Positions 44,721 through 56,478 of a stretch of DNA of 64,000 nt are shown in pieces (position 1 is the stretch's first letter; every line of letters begins with the position of its first letter). The translations under genes and the position numbers were made by a program. The DNA lies in assembly GCA_947652605.1 (NCBI GenBank), contig OX393583.1, forward strand, positions 14,425,222 through 14,489,221, written 5' to 3'. The notes beneath the pieces are model-generated. The model had not been told where the DNA came from, ran no database searches, and saw only the letters and a program-made list of their open reading frames with translations. This stretch comes from Elmis aenea (Eukaryota; Arthropoda; Insecta; Coleoptera; Elmidae).

Positions 44721-45159
44721 AAAACACATCCGAAGTATTTTTACTACCATTACTTAATAAAACGGACTATTTTTAGTAGGTTTTTAACGAATTGAGAATT
44801 ATGTTAGACTAATAAATTGCCAAGAAGGCTTCCATTACGGCCTGGCTGTCACTAAAGAACGCTTACCGTTAGTAAACATACTAAAAGAGAGATATACTGC
44901 CCTAGCGAAAACATCATAGGAGTCTGTTTTGTGGGTGCTTTATTTTCGTGATGTTAAAAACCAAACGACACAGATATTTTATTATTATGATTGTTTTGTT
45001 TCTGCTGTTTGAATGGCATGACAAATTGACGATTCATAATCGTGACACTTGTCGGTTCTGATGATGCGATCAAGAACTTTTCTTTCACGGCGAATGCGAC
45101 ATGCCATTTTTGATTGACGGGACGTTTTACTTATAAAATTGGCCCACAGACTTAACCGG
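44721..45159. other. No recognised gene
   Basis: No convincing frame or element end; the minus-strand frame at 44985-45203 runs into the next element's terminus. Confidence 0.45.
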
Positions 45160-45348
45160 TTAAGTACCAGCGTCCTATTTATAGGACAGCGTGGAAAACA
45201 CAATATTTTTCAATTATTCAAATATCTCAGAATGTGTTATAACTTGGAAAGTAACATCTTTTAACAGTCAACAATGTACAAAATATTTTTTTGTACTTTT
45301 TTACTCAAATTTTTTAGAATAAATGACATTAAAAGTAGCATCACTGTA

Positions 45349-46576
45349 CAGGGTGGGCAAATTTCGATGTTTTCATAGGGAATCTCGGTAACTGAAAGAG
45401 GTATCAAAAAACGGACCGCGCATCCTCGATCTCTTTTTTCGAGAAAAAGTTAATGGTGACAACTAAAATTGGTTATCGTCTTTTGTTTTCGAGTTATCGC
45501 CGATAACTCGATTTTTCGACTTTTAGTTTTATGACTATCTCGCTTGTTTATGAAAATAAGCAAAAATAATTTTGACGTTCTACAGGCACTTTTTCGATAA
45601 AAATGCAATGGCGTAGTCAATTTTTCAAAAAAATATCCGAAACTCGAGTTGTGACTAAAAGTTGTGTTTTTTTAAATAGAACCCGTAGTTGGCTATGACT
45701 TATTTAAATTCCTTATTTTTTTGTCATTCCAAATATATAAGAGTTAATTTATTTATTTTCAAGAATACGCAAGTTACGGAGGTTTTTCAGTTTTTTTTTA
45801 AACAAAATTATAGTAGGCTGTGAAAACAAGAACAAAACAAGGTGTAAAACCTTTTAAAACTCATTTGGTACAAGTTACGAAGGTTTTGTAATTTGTTGTT
45901 GTGATAAACATTCCATATATTTGAACATAAGATAAACTATTAATACAATAAACTACATAACTGCAGATTCCGACTTTATCGTTGTTTTCTTATTTTCATA
46001 TATTTATAATGTTTATCACAACAACAAATTACAAAACCTTCGTAATTTGTACCAAATGAGTTTTAAAAGGTTTACACCTTGTTTTGTTTTTTTTTTCACA
46101 GCCTACTATAATTTTGATTTAAAAAAAAAAAACTAAAAAACCTCCGTAACTTGCGTATTATTGAAAATAAATACATCGACTCTTATATATTTGGAATGAC
46201 AAAAAAATAAGGAATTTAAATAAGTCATAGCCAACTATGGGTTCTATTTAAAAAAATAAAACTTTGTCACAACTCGAATTTCGTTTTTTTTTTTTTGAAA
46301 AATTGAGCACGCCATTGCATTTCTATCGAAAAAGTGCCTGAAGAACGTTAAAATTATTTTTGTTTATTTTCATAAACAAGCGAGATACAGTCATAAAACG
46401 AAAAGTCGAAAAATCGAGTTATCGGCGATAACTCGAAAACAAAAGACGATAACCAATTTTAGTTTTCACCATTAACTTTTTCTCGAAAAAAGAGATCAAG
46501 GATGCGCGGTCCGTTTTTTGATACCTCTTATAGTTACCGAGATTCCCTATAAAAACATCGAAATTTGCCCACCCTG
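45349..46576. mobile_element. TA-flanked foldback family A, complete
   Basis: CAGGGTGGGCAAATTTCGAT at the left and its complement at the right are flanked by TA at 45347-45348 and 46577-46578. Two arms of about 570 bp enclose a loop of about 80 bp. It is the complete reference for the half copies at 1790-2942 and 5530-6034. Confidence 0.95.
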
Positions 46577-46709
46577 TACCTGTATCATCGCATTACACAT
46601 ACTTTTAATTTATTGTTATTTAAAATTGATTTTATTGAGGTTTATAGTGTAAGTGTGCTTTGAAAAGGTTTAAATAAGCTTATCCCACAAATATTTTTTT
46701 TTTGTTATA

Positions 46710-48669
46710 GGGTAACTGCTACAGTTATTGGCCTTAGTGTAGTTATTGGCATAGTCTGCATTTAATCGCATATAATAAGAATTCTAAATAAATTTAGGGG
46801 ATTCTGTTTATTGGTTTGCAAACTTTAATCATTTGTGTTTAAAACTAGTAACTTATTTTGTAATAGTGTTGGTAACAAAAATAAAAAATCATATTTATCT
46901 AGAGCACGTTGCAGTCACAAATAAGAAAGGGCGCGGTGAACGTGAACACCTTAAGGAGGTGAGTGTCAATTTTGAATAGCTTATTTTATTATCAATTATT
47001 GGTTGGCAAAATAATATTACAAACTCTATAACCTTATTACACTATCAAGTGACAAAAATACATAATTCTGTGGCTACAGTTGCAATAATCGATTTATTTA
47101 AAGGGCGGCTAACAATTGGATCATAAAAATCTGAAAAACTATAGTTATTGGCATAGGCGGCCAATAACTGGTACACCTGAATTCTGCCTAGATTCAGTTA
47201 TTAACCGTGGCCAATAACTAAAGGATTGTATGCCAATAACTATACACAGTGTAAAATTTACCGGCAAATTTAAATTGTAAATTTCCTGAAAATGCCAAAA
47301 GTAAAACGAAGTTGTTTTTATTTAAAAAAGTACAATAAGAACGATATTGAATAAGCATTAGACCATTAGAGGCTGTAAAAATGAAATATCTAAACGAGAA
47401 GCTTCGAAGATGTATAATGTTCCTAGGGCCACATCGCAGTTCCGCCTTTGCGAAAAATTTGTTAAAGAACGCCATGGTCCTTCTTCAGTACTGACTCATT
47501 CCAAAGAAGCTATAATTGTGGCCTGGCTAGAAGAAAGCAAAAAAAAAAGGTTTTTCCAAACGATTTGACGATATTAAGCTATCCGTTAAAAAGTTTCTAG
47601 AGGATTCTAAAAGAGAAACCTTGTTCAAATCAATACACCTGGAAAAGGATGGTTTAAGTCATTCTTGTCGCGGCATCCGCCCATAGCAATAAGATAAGAA
47701 AAGAATAAAAAAACTAAAATTACTTAAACAAAAATCAAACAAAGTTCAAATAGTATCAAATGTGCTAATAAATGATAATTTAAAATTGCCAATAACTAAA
47801 TTGGGTGATAATAGTAAAAATATTAAAGTAATCAAAGAAAAGAAGAAAGAAGTTCATGTCAAAGATTTATTTAAAAATTTTGATATTGACCAAGAGATTG
47901 AGGAACAACCTAGTGAAAACAATATTCAAAACGAATTTTTAAATAACAAAGTTGTCTTTGGTATATGTTTTACTTGTTGCTATAATATTAATAGCAACAA
48001 TTTTGGAATAACATGTAACACATGTTGCATAAATTATCACCTGAGATGTACCTATATTAAAATACAAAAAAAAATCGGATAAAGTATTCACATGTAGAAC
48101 ATGTCAATCAAAGACTGTGTAAATAAGAAAAAAAAAAGAAAAGTGTAAGACTGAAACTTTGAAATAGAAAAAAGAATTTATTTTTACCGTGTTCAAATTT
48201 GATATTTTTAGTTACCCTATTAGCCTTTATGTAAAAGACAAGTTTATAATAGAATTTACTTTTAGTTAAAATAAAATTTTGTGTACCCAAACCCTATTTA
48301 TTTATTAGGAATTATTTTCTCTGGTATCTTTAAATGCACAGTTACAAGAAAACAATAAATATTGTTATTATTTTGTGAGAAATTTTGAAAAGAAGTAACA
48401 ATTATTGTGAATACCAATAACTGGTACATGCAGGGCCAATAACTACGAAAGACATGCCAATAACTACAAACTGCGTAGTGTTTTAAAAATAATTAATTTT
48501 TACTATTAAAAACTTATGATACATCAAATTCGAATTTTAAATATGAAAATAAGTTTATTGGTCTACACCACAGTTCAGTTTTTATATTTTAATATCGAAA
48601 AATTAATTAATTATCTCACTTGCAATATGAAATTTTGCTTAAGGGGGCCAATAACTATAGCAGTTACCC
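46710..48669 (+). mobile_element. pogo-like element 3, internally deleted
   Basis: Inverted ends GGGTAACTGCTACAGTTATT / AACTATAGCAGTTACCC are flanked by TA (46708-46709, 48670-48671). GCCAATAACT motifs recur near both ends. Transposase N- and C-terminal regions remain. Confidence 0.92.
47385..48120 (+). pseudogene. pogo-like transposase lacking the catalytic domain
   Basis: About 47395-47690 encodes a psq/CENPB-type DNA-binding region (MYNVPRATSQFRLCEKF, AIIVAWLEESKKKGF, DIKLSVKKFLEDSKRET) with frame changes. Then 47762-48082 gives an acidic linker and a cysteine-rich finger (CFTCCYN ... CNTCCINYHLRC, then CRTCQSK in a shifted frame to about 48120). No DDE motifs lie between, so the catalytic domain has been deleted. 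The finger has the spacing of a PHD-type domain, as in elements 1 and 2. Confidence 0.75.
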
Positions 48670-48842
48670 TAAGTATACAACAAAAAAACAACTATTGGTG
48701 TCCTATTTATAGGACGCTGGTACGTAACAGTATCATTACCGCCATGAATTTTAAATTGATCCAGAAATATTATCTTTGTTTATATTAATCCTTAGACTAC
48801 CAATTATTGATTTTCTTATTTAATAAGTATTAAATAAAGCTG

Positions 48843-49465
48843 TTAAGCCTAGTCCAGATTGTAAACAAATGTTTCGGAACAGTGTTCATGAACAATGTTC
48901 CCGATGTTTCGGAACAGCTCAAATTTGTTTCTAGCTTGTTTCGGAACTTGTTGCGAAACGTAAAAGGTCTGTTCCTTGTTTCCCGTTGAAATGGGAAACA
49001 TTGGAACATTGAACAAGTTGTTTGTCAAACACGGTTCAGTCAAACAGAGTTTTGGTTAGTGATTGTTGGCTATATTTTATAAAATGTGGAATCAAGAGAA
49101 TACTTTAAAACTCATAGGAAAAGTCCACAGTTCGTCTTGTTTGTGGGATGTCACCTGTGGTGACTACAAAAATAGAAATAAAAAAAGAGATGCTTTTTTA
49201 AATATTGCGCAAGCATTTGATGTTACCGTTGCCGAAGTCGAAAAAAAAGTCCACATGCCGTTAAGTAAAATAAATAAATTGGCAGCACAAATTCCTGCAA
49301 TAGCCTCACTGGACATGATAATCAGTTTAGAAACACCGAAACACTGACTTAAGTCTGGACGCGGAACAACGTATACAAATTGTTCCGAAACAATGTTTCG
49401 CAACTGTTCAGGCACATGTTCAATATTGTTCCGAAACATTTGTTTACAATCTGGACTAGGCTTTA
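48843..49465 (+). mobile_element. Harbinger-like element carrying only a MADF gene
   Basis: Inverted ends AGCCTAGTCCAGATTGTAAA / the complement are perfect for about 35 bp, flanked by TTA (48843-48845, 49463-49465). TGTTCCGAAAC-type motifs repeat at both sides. PIF/Harbinger elements have this duplication and often a second, MADF/Myb-type gene; only that gene is present here. Confidence 0.9.
49084..49347 (+). CDS. MADF-domain protein of a Harbinger-like element
   Basis: The frame from ATG 49084 encodes 87 residues (an in-frame ATG at 49063 would add seven). It opens with the MADF pattern: NTLKLIGKVHSSSCLWDV, then DYKNRNKKRDAFLNIAQAF and VTVAEVEKKV. MADF domains are Myb/SANT-related DNA-binding domains of the Adf-1 type, and Harbinger elements use such a protein to help the transposase bind or enter the nucleus. 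The third helix seems cut short: the usual continuation is replaced by MPLSKINKLAAQIP and the frame soon stops. No BESS motif. The protein may still be expressed, but full DNA binding is doubtful. Confidence 0.75.
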   Translation: MWNQENTLKLIGKVHSSSCLWDVTCGDYKNRNKKRDAFLNIAQAFDVTVAEVEKKVHMPLSKINKLAAQIPAIASLDMIISLETPKH

Positions 49466-49618
49466 TACATCACAAGACACTAACTGATGCACAGTAATGA
49501 AATAAATGCAAAAATATACAAGTTCAGATTTGCAAATAACAACAATGCTAAAGACTTATTAACCTGACAAAAAAGTCGACTTGGTCCAATAACCGCCGCC
49601 TACTCGTAGAAATATATA

Positions 49619-50367
49619 CAGTGTGTCCAAAATTAATGGAATATGCTATATATCTCAGTAAATATCCACTTTAGGGAAAAATGTTTTGAATAAAAGTTGT
49701 TTGGTACTTATTTTACACCATAAGACAAAATTAATTTTTTTTTCGATTAACAAAAGCGCAATGAAAACCAATTAACATTTTTTAAATGGCAAGGTACCCC
49801 TATATTATACTCATTTGATAGAGAATTTTTTTTTTCAATGATGGGGTCACCTTAAAAAGATAAGTTTATGCTAAGAGGCTGGAGAATATTAAAAATTGAA
49901 AAGATCTTATTAGAGAAATTACACCTGAAATGGTTGGGAATGTTATAAACGGGTTTAAAAACCGAGTTTATCATTGTCAAGCTGTAAATGGTTCACAGTT
50001 TGAACACTTATTGTAGATTTCGTCAAAAAATTTTAGTTGTTATGATGTTTTTGTTAGAAATAAATACTAATCAATTAAAATAAGTTTTGCGTTTTTCTCA
50101 AAAAGTTGCTTAAGTAAGGGTACCTACTAAAGTTTTGCATCATTGAAAAGAGAAAAAAATTCTCTATCGAATGAGTATAATATGGGGGTATCTTGTCATT
50201 TAAAAAAATTCAATTATTTTTCATTGCGCTTTTGTTATTAGAAAAAAAAATTAATTTTGTCTTATGGTGGAAAACTGAGTACCAAACCACTTTTATTCAA
50301 AACATTTTCCCCTAAAGTGGATATTTACTGAGATATATAGCATATTCCATTACTTTTGGACACACTG
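49619..50367. mobile_element. TA-flanked foldback (same family as 37357-38737)
   Basis: CAGTGTGTCCAAAATTAATG at the left is matched inverted by the right end TTTTGGACACACTG, with TA at 49617-49618 and 50368-50369. The right TA is also the left flank of pogo element 2. It provides the empty site for the piggyBac insertion in its sister copy. Confidence 0.93.
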
Positions 50368-50369
50368 TA

Positions 50370-53172
50370 GGGGAGACCGGTATCAATTGTAACAAAAATT
50401 TAATTTTAATCGATTTTATTTTTTTTTCGTTTATTGGAACCACACAAGCCCTCTGAAAAAAATACTGTGGCATTGTCTTATGTTTAGGGCTTATGCTGAC
50501 ATCTTTATATTTTGCAAAAAAAATTAACCTTTTATATAAAAAAAATATTTTTATACGTACCTCAAATTGTTACTAATGACACCGTACTGGTGTCAAATGT
50601 AACATTTGTAGTGTCAATTGTAACATCAATTTCAACAGTTGTAACGTAAATTTAGAAAAATATTTAGACGCTAAAGAAAGAAATTTATTAATATAAATTG
50701 TTGAGAACAATAAAACAGTGTCATTTATACAAACAATGTAAATAATAAACAAAAACTTATAAGTTTTAATTCGAATTATGGATAAGAATAAAAAACAAAT
50801 AAAACTAAGAAAACAAACATAACTTCTAATAAATTAGCCAAAATATTCTGAGGCCAAATTGTTGATAACAAATAACAACAAATTAAATAAATTCAACGAA
50901 AAATACTTGTTAACAGAAATTAGTCGGAATATTCTGAGTCACAATTATTCTTGCAAACAAATAAAACATTATTGTTTGCACAGGAAGAGTGGGCCCATCC
51001 CTTGCATTGCCTACACTGAAGCCAGTCTTCCTTACTTTGGCTGTAAGCACCACAGCAAACCAGACATATAGTATCTTCTTCCTCTTCAGAAGAAGATTCT
51101 TTTCTCGCCTTTTTTAAAGTTGTTTTGGTTTTCTTCTTAATCAAAACCTGTTTTTTTGCAGATGCCGCTTTTCTTTTGTTGTACCGCAGCTCTATAATAG
51201 TTTTTTCGGGTGTATCTGTAAGCACAGCTGTTTTTCCTTTAACCCTCCCTGATGTTTTCGGTTTCGTAAAATCCGCCTTAGGAAAAGGACGAATCTGCTC
51301 AGGTGTGCGTTTTAAAGGAGCTGTAGGCGACGTTAAAATGTCGGGAACTAACGGAGGCGATGGTGTAGATAAAGCTCTCGATGTGCTTGGTAAAGGTTCA
51401 GCAACATGAGTTTCCACTGAGATGTTAGGTGAAGGTTCATCCATTTGAACTTCCAGTGGTCTATCAGTAACACTGCAAGGAGCGAATTCATCCGGAGTGA
51501 AAACATTGCGATTGAAAGGCCATATTCCGGAACATCTGAATCCTGAACTTATATTTTTTGGAGTAACTGCGAGGGGCAAAGCTTCTCGTACTAATCCTGG
51601 TATATCGTACACTGTCATTCGTTTTCCTGGATGCATTTTCATCCACTGGTCACATTCAGTATTAAAAAATTTTTTGAATGGCCCGAAAACACCCCGATCC
51701 AGTGGCTGTAACTTGTGTGACGTATGTGGCGGAAATGATAGCAATGTTATATAATTGGACCTGCAGAACTCTATCACGGGTATAAACAGATGAGAGCTGT
51801 GATTGTCCAGGATAAGTAGAACTCTGTTTTCTGCACTTGGTTTAGCGTACTTTGCAAAATGTTTCACAAAAATCAAGAAATCTTCTTCCTGCATCTAACC
51901 ACTTTTGTTTCCGGTTCCAATACATTGTTGTGGACCGTCTCTTACAAAATGTTCATGGTACCGTTTCAAAGGGAACACAAACATAGGAGGTATGGTATTT
52001 CCAAGTGCATTCACTGCCAAACATATTGTTACCAAAGTTCCCCGCTCCTGAGAAGTTATTGCTCCAACCTGTTTGATCCCCTTTTTAGCAATAACTTTGT
52101 TAGGTTTTTGAACAGTTGTGCAGCCGGTTTCATCCACATTGTAGATGTTATTAGGTTGAAACTCAAATCTTTCCAATACATTTGCTAGATTGGCAAAAAA
52201 TTTATTGACATTCTCCTCATTAAAATTCATTGCCCGGCCAAGACTAGTTGATTCAGGAGTCCGTATTGATAATTTGGGGTTTCGTTTGAGAAATGCTGTC
52301 AACCAGTCTGCACTCGCTGATTCGGCGGTGTCCCATGTCCCAGGGTAATTACAGTGATTCTGTTTTGCAAACTGGTAGGCTAATGTTCGCAGATTTTTAG
52401 GTGAAAGTCCATAATAGAGTTTAGCAGAGCTCTCGCAGTAATCACATAGTTCTTTTTCTTGTTGTTTTGTAAATACTCTATTATGAGGATTGTATCCCAT
52501 TTTTGGGACCATATTATTTCTTAAAGTTTTAACAAAACGTTGCAGAGTTATATGGCACATCCCATATTCTCGTGCTGTTTCTCTTATTGTGGCATTTTCA
52601 TTTATTATTTTACCTGCAGCCTCATGGAATAAGGCCTGAGGAATCTCCCCTCGGTGTGTTTTTCTATGGCGAGGTTTCACCATTTTGCTACATAGCTGCA
52701 AAGACATAAGGGCGTTACAGACACATTTATCTCGTAAATGTTGAAGCCAGGTGTCAAATGTAACATGTTACAATTGACACCTTGAAAAGTGTTACAATCA
52801 CCACCAAGTGCTTGTTCTTCATTGTTTATTAACTGTAACCGTCTAAATATCAAAATAACTACAAACAAATTTTTGGTTATCTTATTAAAAAGCATGCTTA
52901 TTTCAATGACACTATCAACTGGAACGCAAAAACAAACATAAATTGATCATTAATGAAATAAGTTGAAGCAAATTACTTACGTTAGAGGACCAAAAAATTT
53001 TCACCCCCTGTACTCACGGTAGCTTTGATGTAAACACATGACACCTCGCACAGTTATAGTAGATCACAGTACACTACTTTACCACGATACAACTTATGTT
53101 TTTACCAAAAAGGTGGTGCTGTTATTTTGACTGTTACATTTGACCCTTGTTACAATTGATACCGGTCTCCCC
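50370..53172 (-). mobile_element. pogo/Tigger-like element 2, nearly complete
   Basis: Inverted ends GGGGAGACCGGTATCAATTG / the complement are flanked by TA (50368-50369, 53173-53174). Subterminal GTTACAATTGA(T/C)ACC and TGTCAAATGTAACA motifs repeat. The transposase gene is on the minus strand. Confidence 0.95.
50920..52707 (-). pseudogene. pogo/Tigger transposase with C-terminal PHD-like finger, one nonsense codon
   Basis: The gene reads 52707 to 50920 in one frame, about 595 codons, broken only by TAG at 51895-51897. Element 1 has Trp at that place (NGWMNTDTF against SG-stop-MQEEDF), so TGG to TAG is the likely change. The probable start is MVKPRHRKTHRG at 52683. Domains: psq-type helix-turn-helix (REYGMCHITLQRFVK), CENPB-type DNA-binding block (SIRTPESTSLGRAM), DDE_1 with YNVDETG, LDNHSSH and KLQPLDRGVFGP (all three aspartates kept), a basic linker, an acidic ESSSEEEEDT stretch and a finger CLVCCGAYS ... 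CRQCKGWAHSSC ... CKNNC. A truncated N- or C-terminal product could still be made. Confidence 0.93.
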
Positions 53173-53174
53173 TA

Positions 53175-54028
53175 CCTATATGTCGTGGGCATACTGTGAA
53201 ATTCGGCATTTTATAAAATGCCTAGGCAAAAATGCAAAAAAATGTTCACTTTTGTTCTCTTTTTTCGGTTTCTCCTTTTTAAAATGAGAGTTTACTAAAG
53301 TTCATTTAATATTCGAACTTAAACTTGAAGCTGTAAACTTTCTCATTATTTAGTGCTACTAGTAGGTAGATAATGTTTGGTAATTTTATAGTTTGCGTCA
53401 TTGTTACAGAATTTAAATGAGCACAAATTTAAAGTGACAAAAGTATTTTAAAAATTCAAATAATACTGATTTCCATTTAGAATTGTTAAAATTGTGCCAA
53501 TATTTTTTGCGATACGGCTCATAATGCCAACGTTAAAGGATTTTTTTTTCGGGGCACAATGGACGAAAGAACGGAATAGGTTGAATGTATTAACAGTCAA
53601 ATCAATAATTGTAACTGTGACATACAATTACAAGAATATTTCTTGTAATTATTTTAATGATGAGTTTAAAAATAATACAGATTTTCTAGCGAAAAAAAAA
53701 CATCTTAACATATATTACTTCAAAAATTAAATTAAATTAAAAAGGAATTAAATGTATGAAAAAAATGTTTCTTAAAGAACCAAAAAATTCTAATAAATTT
53801 AGGTATTTAATGAATAAATATATTTTTCTTATTAATAATATGGAAAGGAAACTAAATAAACGATTTTATTGGGTAGAAGTATACTTTATTTATAGTAGGT
53901 TTGTTAGTTTTAAAGTTTATTAGGACGTGATTTCTCCAGCCAAAGAAACTAATTTTCAAATATTTATATTATATTTATGAATATACATAATTATAAGTAA
54001 ATAATATTATTGATTTATGTACCTATAT
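53175..54028. other. No recognised gene
   Basis: AT-rich sequence. The 78-codon frame at 53494-53730 has no domain. Confidence 0.5.
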
Positions 54029-54689
54029 TACACTTTTTAATAGCAGGACTTTAACAGTCGATAGAAAAACTTATTTTAAAGCGAATATTCCATATCAACA
54101 TGGGTTCAAAAACGCTTCATTTTAAAGATACAGGGTGTTGAAATTTTCAAAAAAATATCGATAATGTTTAACCGTTTCTTAATCAGTAGATATATTTAAA
54201 CCAAATTTAGTATACGGCACCACATTACAGGTTACCACAATCGGTAAAAATTTCAAGTCCCACAAGCAACCAGTGGCGGAGTTGTGGGGGTTCAGTTTCA
54301 ATAAATTTTATAAAAAACTAGTACAACCCTGTTCAGAATCAAACTTGAATTTGTTTTTGGGTAGAACATTATATTTTAAACAAAAAGTGTTTGGTATCTA
54401 CTACCATTTGGCGCAAAGTTTGATTTATTTTACCATTTTCGTGAAAAAATTGCTCCTAAGTTCGATCTAAAAATATAGCTAATATTTGTAATAAAGAAGT
54501 AATTACCGATTTTTGCAGTTTTTAATAACAGAACATACTGATAATGAGGGAAGAAGTCCGCTAAATTATCGATTAATGAGCATTTACTCGGCAAGTTGCA
54601 ATTTTGTGCTTTTCGCGATATTCTTAGATCGAAATTATGAGCAAATTTTTCGGGAAAATAGTAAATCGAATTTCGCGCCAAACAGTGGC

Positions 54690-56465
54690 AGATAATAATA
54701 ATAATAAAAATAATAGTTTATTACTCAACAGATCAGATCAGTCCAGTTTCAGAGTAATACATGGATACATATATAAAAGACATATAATAACATTCAATAC
54801 TAAACAACACAAAATAAGTAAGGTATATATATATAACTAGTACAAATAGGTAAAATAATGTTGAAAGATATCACAGATTATTTGTTTTCCAATAAACATT
54901 GCCACATGGCGGATTTAAAATATTTCTGATCAAGACCAAAGATGTCCACATTTGAACATAGAGAATTATGAATACATACTACATATATTATACAGGGGTG
55001 ACATTTTATGTAAGTTAGTTTTGGGAATTTTGATGAAAAATGTAAAATTTTGACGTACTCGTATACTAGAATCTGGAACCTTAATTTTTACACTACTTAA
55101 GAATTGAAGATCATCAATTGAATTATACAAAAGTTTATGAAGATGCATTTGTCCAATTAAATCTCTTTTCTTCTTAAGCGGCTAAACATTATACATATTT
55201 AATAAATCTTTGTACGATATATATGTAGGAAAAACTTTATGTTCCATAAAGTATTTTAATTTGAGATATTTAAATTGTACTCGCTCAATTGTCAATTGAT
55301 ATTTTAAATAAAATGGGGCCCACACTACCGCGCAGTAATCAAGTTTCGATATAACATATGCATAATAAAGAGTGTCTAGGGGCTTGGTAGTTAGTACTAA
55401 AGTATTTTACATTTCGATATATAAATCCTAGAACTTTTAACGAGTCGCTCACTATTTTACTTATATGTTTGTTAAATGTTAAATGTGTATCGAATTGAAT
55501 TCCTAAATCTCTTGTAAAAGTAATTTTATCAAGAGTGGTTTTATGCATAACATAATCAAAGGCAATTGGATGCTTTGTCTTATTGTAAGTCATAATTTTA
55601 CACTTGTTAATATTAAAATTTAATTTATTTGCTAGAGACCAGTCTACAATACTATCAATATCTGCTTGTAGAAGTAAGCAATCAGATCTATTCTCAACTA
55701 CCTGGTATAACTTTGGGTCATCGGCATATAGTAAAAATTTGCAGTGTTTTATTCTATTACATATATCATTAACAAACAATAAAAAAAGTAAGGGACCTAA
55801 ATTGCTCCCTTGAGGAACACCAGACGAGGCTTTAAAGACAGGAGAAATAAAGTTATTACAAGATACAAACATAGTTCTATTTTCAAGGTAGCTACTAATA
55901 AATTTAATTAACGATTCATGAAAGCCTAATGTTTTTAATTTAATGATTAACAATTTATGATCAATACAGTCAAAAGCCTTTGAAAAATCTGTATACAAGA
56001 CATCTACTTGAGTTCTGTTTTCAAGGGCCTTAGAGATATATTGCGTAAAGTTTATTAAATTTGTTGTTGTAGACCGCTTAGGCATGAAACCATGCTGATG
56101 AATTGAAATAGCGTTTTTTACTTGATAAAATATTAATTTATATATAATTAATTCAAATATTTTAGCTGGCGCTGATAAATTTGCAATTGGCCTATAGTTT
56201 ATGATATCATCCTTTTTACCAGATTTGAAAACAGGACAGATCCTAGATATTTTCCATTTATTTGGAAATATTTTTTCTTTCAAGCATGCACTGAATAATA
56301 CTGATAGAGGTTCAGAAAATATATCAGAAAAACCTTTGAATATATAACCTGGTATTCCATCTGGTCCAATAGAAAATTTTTTGAGTGACTTAAATGAATC
56401 TTTTATTTCATCAGCACGATACGAAGAAAACTCAAGAGACATTTTTTGTTTAGAATAAAATGTTC
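54690..56465 (-). mobile_element. 5'-truncated LINE, minus strand
   Basis: It ends at the 3' side with AATAAACTATTATTTTTATT-type sequence and an (ATT)n tail at 54690-54710, and begins inside the reverse transcriptase domain at about 56440. It lies in the right arm of the foldback. Confidence 0.85.
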
Positions 56466-56478
56466 TACCCAAAAACAT
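55200..56478 (-). pseudogene. LINE reverse transcriptase, partial
   Basis: The frame 56478-55339 encodes 379 residues. The first dozen come from the foldback arm, the rest from a non-LTR reverse transcriptase of the Jockey/CR1-like type: KISRICPVFKSGKKDDIINY, RPIANLSAPAKIFE, HGFMPKRSTTTNL, YTDFSKAFDCIDH, GVPQGSNLGPLLF and the active-site LLYADDPKLY. Near 55395 a frameshift moves the C-terminal part (YYAYVISKLDYCAVVWAP) to another frame, which runs to about 55200. The endonuclease is missing. Confidence 0.9.

Larger units (their letters stand above)
45164..48723. mobile_element. Composite element with GTACCAGCGTCCTAT ends
   Basis: GTACCAGCGTCCTAT at 45164 is matched inverted at 48723, with TTAA on the left (45160-45163) and GTAA on the right (48724-48727), suggesting a piggyBac-like MITE with one mutated duplication. 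Each end carries a near-palindrome GTCCTATTTATAGGAC. A foldback (45349-46576) and a pogo element (46710-48669) fill the interior. Confidence 0.6.

Noticed and set aside
51125..52188. Plus-strand frames of 85-109 codons
   Set aside because: They are antisense shadows of the pogo transposase on the minus strand.
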